Source: UBA668 sp043721915 (GTDB lineage: Bacteria; Actinomycetota; Acidimicrobiia; Acidimicrobiales; Ilumatobacteraceae). From it: a stretch of 12,710 nt of DNA. The stretch is taken from assembly GCA_043721915.1 (NCBI GenBank), contig JAYSPV010000128.1, positions 1-12,710 on the forward strand. The letters run 5' to 3'. A program made the position numbers and the translations under genes. The notes under the pieces are model-generated. The model worked only from the letters and a program-made list of their open reading frames with translations. It did no database searches and had not been told where the DNA came from. The stretch's first letter is position 1. Every line of letters begins with the position of its first letter. This document shows, piece by piece, positions 11,211 through 12,710 of the stretch.

Positions 11211-12710
11211 CGGAGGGTTCCTCCTCGAGCAGGCCGAGCAGCGCGGCCACGCGTGGATCGGCCAGCTTGCGTTCGAACTGCGTCCAGCGTTCGGCGGTGC
11301 CGAGGTGATCGGGGTCGCAGTACTCGCACGGCACGAAGCTGAACCGGAACTGCGACTTCTCCGGTCGTGCGACGAACACGCCGGAGCGGATGCCCCGTAG
11401 CACGTGTTGCAGCGCCTCGGTCACCTGCGGCCACGACTGGGTGTCGATGGTGCACTCGACCCGGCGGTACTGCTCCTTGCCGAAGAAGCCGTACTCGGCG
11501 GTGACAGCCGGGCGTGGTGTCTCGGCGGTGAGTGCCAGCGCAGCGGCGGCGTAGGCGGGAAGCTGGAACTTGGTGCCGCCCGCTGTGGGGTCGGCATCGG
11601 TGATGTCGCGGTAGCTGTCGGCGCCGCCGGTCTTGTGGTCGGTGACCACCAGGCTGCCGTCGGCGCAGCGGTCGATGCGGTCGACCGAGCCGCGCAGTGA
11701 TACCTCGGTGCCGTCGGCGAGCGTGATGACCGCACCCGGAGCACCCTCGCTGCCGAAGCCGTGCTCGGAGGCGAGCACGGTTGCCGAACGGGCCGCGACG
11801 AGGCGGCTGTCGTGCTGCAACCACATCGCCAGCTCGTGACGTTGCCGACTCTGCTCGCTGCGCCAGAACGCGGTACGGCCGGTCGCGCCCTGCAGCTCCA
11901 GGCGCCGAGCCTCTGATTCGAAGGCGGCGAGCAGCGCAGTGAGGTGCTGATCGCCCCACCCGTCGGGACCCGGCTGGGGGAGGGTGCCGTCGATCACCTG
12001 GCGATGGAAGAGATCGAGCGCCTCATGCACGAGCGTGCCGCGATCCTTGGGTGTGATCTGCAACTGCTCGTCGGGCTGTTCCACCGACTGCAGCCCGAGT
12101 ACGTACCGCATGAACCAACCATGTGGGCACGCGACCCAGGCCTCCAGGCGGGTGGGGGAGATCGGCCGGTCACCGAGTGCGTCGATCTGCACGCCGCTGA
12201 GATCGCCGTCGTATTCCGTGAGCATCGGGAGTGCACGGGCCGCGAGCATTGCGCTGCCGACGCGTAGCGGCTGGAGCGACTGCATCAGAGGGTGCTGCGC
12301 GATCGGCTGACCTGCTCGGACGGCATGCGAAAGGGCGCGTAAGCGATGTTGTGAGACCGTGGCAGGGAACGCCGCATCGGCCAGTCCGGCGGCAAAGGAG
12401 GGGATCGAGCGAACCCGTGCCGGCAGCGAACGGGTGAGCTCGGCAACCCAGCGCGACGGTTGGCGAAGGGCTGTGGCGCGCAGATCGCCGCGGGGCGTGA
12501 GCAAGACGGCACGCCCGGCCCCGGCGAGTGCAGCCCACAACTGGCGCTGCTGTTCCAGCGCCAGCTCGCTGTCGACGGGTAGCGCACCGTCGGTGAGGCC
12601 ACGGTCGTGGTCGCCGAGCAGTGCCTCCTGGGGCGGCGGCGCCGGCAGCAAGCCCTCGCACACTCCGAGGACCACCAGCACGTCGAACGGTTGCCCGACG
12701 GCGAACGACA
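11203..12710 (-). CDS. AddB-like PD-(D/E)XK nuclease subunit (5' partial)
   Basis: The frame is open through the right edge, so the N-terminal part is missing; 501 residues are visible. Numbered from GTG 12681, residues 1-26 (GVCEGLLPAPPP, then LLGDHDR) resemble the end of an AddB-type helicase-like region. The motif VI region (about 44-66) lacks the usual YVALTRA-like core, so the helicase is probably inactive as in AddB. The nuclease domain (about 170-460) keeps its key residues: His219, Asp334 in GSVDRID, and Asp348 and Lys350 in TDHKTG, with Gln373 and Tyr377 after them. Three of four expected iron-sulfur cysteines are seen, Cys185 in ACPHGWF and Cys452/Cys455 in CEYC; the fourth position is Gly461. 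The gene precedes the AddA-like gene with an eight-base overlap, so the two are cotranscribed and probably form one complex. AdnA-like or another RecB-family protein is the alternative. Confidence 0.88.
   Translation of the reverse strand, partial: SFAVGQPFDVLVVLGVCEGLLPAPPPQEALLGDHDRGLTDGALPVDSELALEQQRQLWAALAGAGRAVLLTPRGDLRATALRQPSRWVAELTRSLPARVRSIPSFAAGLADAAFPATVSQHRLRALSHAVRAGQPIAQHPLMQSLQPLRVGSAMLAARALPMLTEYDGDLSGVQIDALGDRPISPTRLEAWVACPHGWFMRYVLGLQSVEQPDEQLQITPKDRGTLVHEALDLFHRQVIDGTLPQPGPDGWGDQHLTALLAAFESEARRLELQGATGRTAFWRSEQSRQRHELAMWLQHDSRLVAARSATVLASEHGFGSEGAPGAVITLADGTEVSLRGSVDRIDRCADGSLVVTDHKTGGADSYRDITDADPTAGGTKFQLPAYAAAALALTAETPRPAVTAEYGFFGKEQYRRVECTIDTQSWPQVTEALQHVLRGIRSGVFVARPEKSQFRFSFVPCEYCDPDHLGTAERWTQFERKLADPRVAALLGLLEEEPSDG
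11220..11225 (-). promoter_or_regulatory. Strong ribosome binding site of the AddA-like gene (AGGAGG)
   Basis: On the minus strand GAGGAGGAA (11218-11226) holds a full AGGAGG core nine bases before the ATG at 11210. It is the clearest Shine-Dalgarno sequence I see in the window and lies inside the last codons of the AddB-like gene, which supports the start and translational coupling. Confidence 0.75.

Noticed and set aside
9429..11342. A 637-codon open frame on the plus strand opposite the AddA-like gene
   Set aside because: The translation is His/Arg/Gly/Leu-rich with no recognisable domain and mirrors the codons of the helicase gene, which has every expected motif.
1..12710. CRISPR array, tRNA/rRNA genes, insertion sequences, prophage or defence island
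   Set aside because: No regularly spaced repeats, tRNA-like cloverleaf, transposase, integrase or flanking inverted repeats were seen. The AddAB-like operon looks like housekeeping recombinational repair, not an accessory defence system.

Overview
The window is GC-rich (roughly two thirds G+C by eye), densely coded bacterial DNA. I infer a high-GC actinobacterium, probably of the Acidimicrobiia type. The grounds are the actinobacterial DUF2469 family next to rplS and yraN, the glycine/methionine/proline-rich tail of Ffh, and TAnnnT -10 elements lying almost on top of start codons, which suggests much leaderless transcription. I cannot fix the genus. There is no sign of a phage, insertion sequence, CRISPR array, tRNA or rRNA.

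Layout. Bases 3-1097 hold the 3' part of a gene for a probable cell-surface or secreted protein ending in an I78-like (potato inhibitor I-like) domain. A strong hairpin at 1125-1157 separates it from a conserved translation and protein-export cluster: ffh, rpsP, khpA, rimM, trmD, rplS, a DUF2469 gene and yraN (1205-5997). A DUF952 gene lies on the opposite strand inside this cluster, between rimM and trmD. lepB and rnhB, which commonly lie between rplS and the DUF2469 gene in actinobacteria, are absent here.

From 6022 to 7730 there are three small units: a 36-residue membrane protein (minus strand), an enoyl-CoA hydratase/isomerase diverging from it, and a signal-peptide protein with a C-terminal membrane anchor. 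From 7716 to the right edge the minus strand carries a two-gene operon. It encodes an AddB-like nuclease (5' end outside the window) and an AddA/RecB-like helicase-nuclease, which together look like a two-nuclease double-strand-break resection machine.

How they work together. ffh (signal recognition particle), rpsP and rplS (ribosomal proteins), rimM (30S maturation), khpA (RNA-binding protein) and trmD (tRNA m1G37 methylation) all serve translation or membrane targeting and probably share transcripts. The AddAB-like pair serves recombinational repair and is separate.

I found no clearly new multi-gene system. The points most worth following are a textbook sliding-clamp-binding motif (QLDLF) at the N-terminus of the AddA-like protein, loss of one expected iron-sulfur cysteine in its AddB-like partner, the antisense DUF952 gene inside the rimM-trmD block, the conserved-looking 36-residue membrane protein, the yraN start problem, and recurring near-leaderless -10 elements, including two 22-bp divergent gaps where opposing -10 hexamers overlap.
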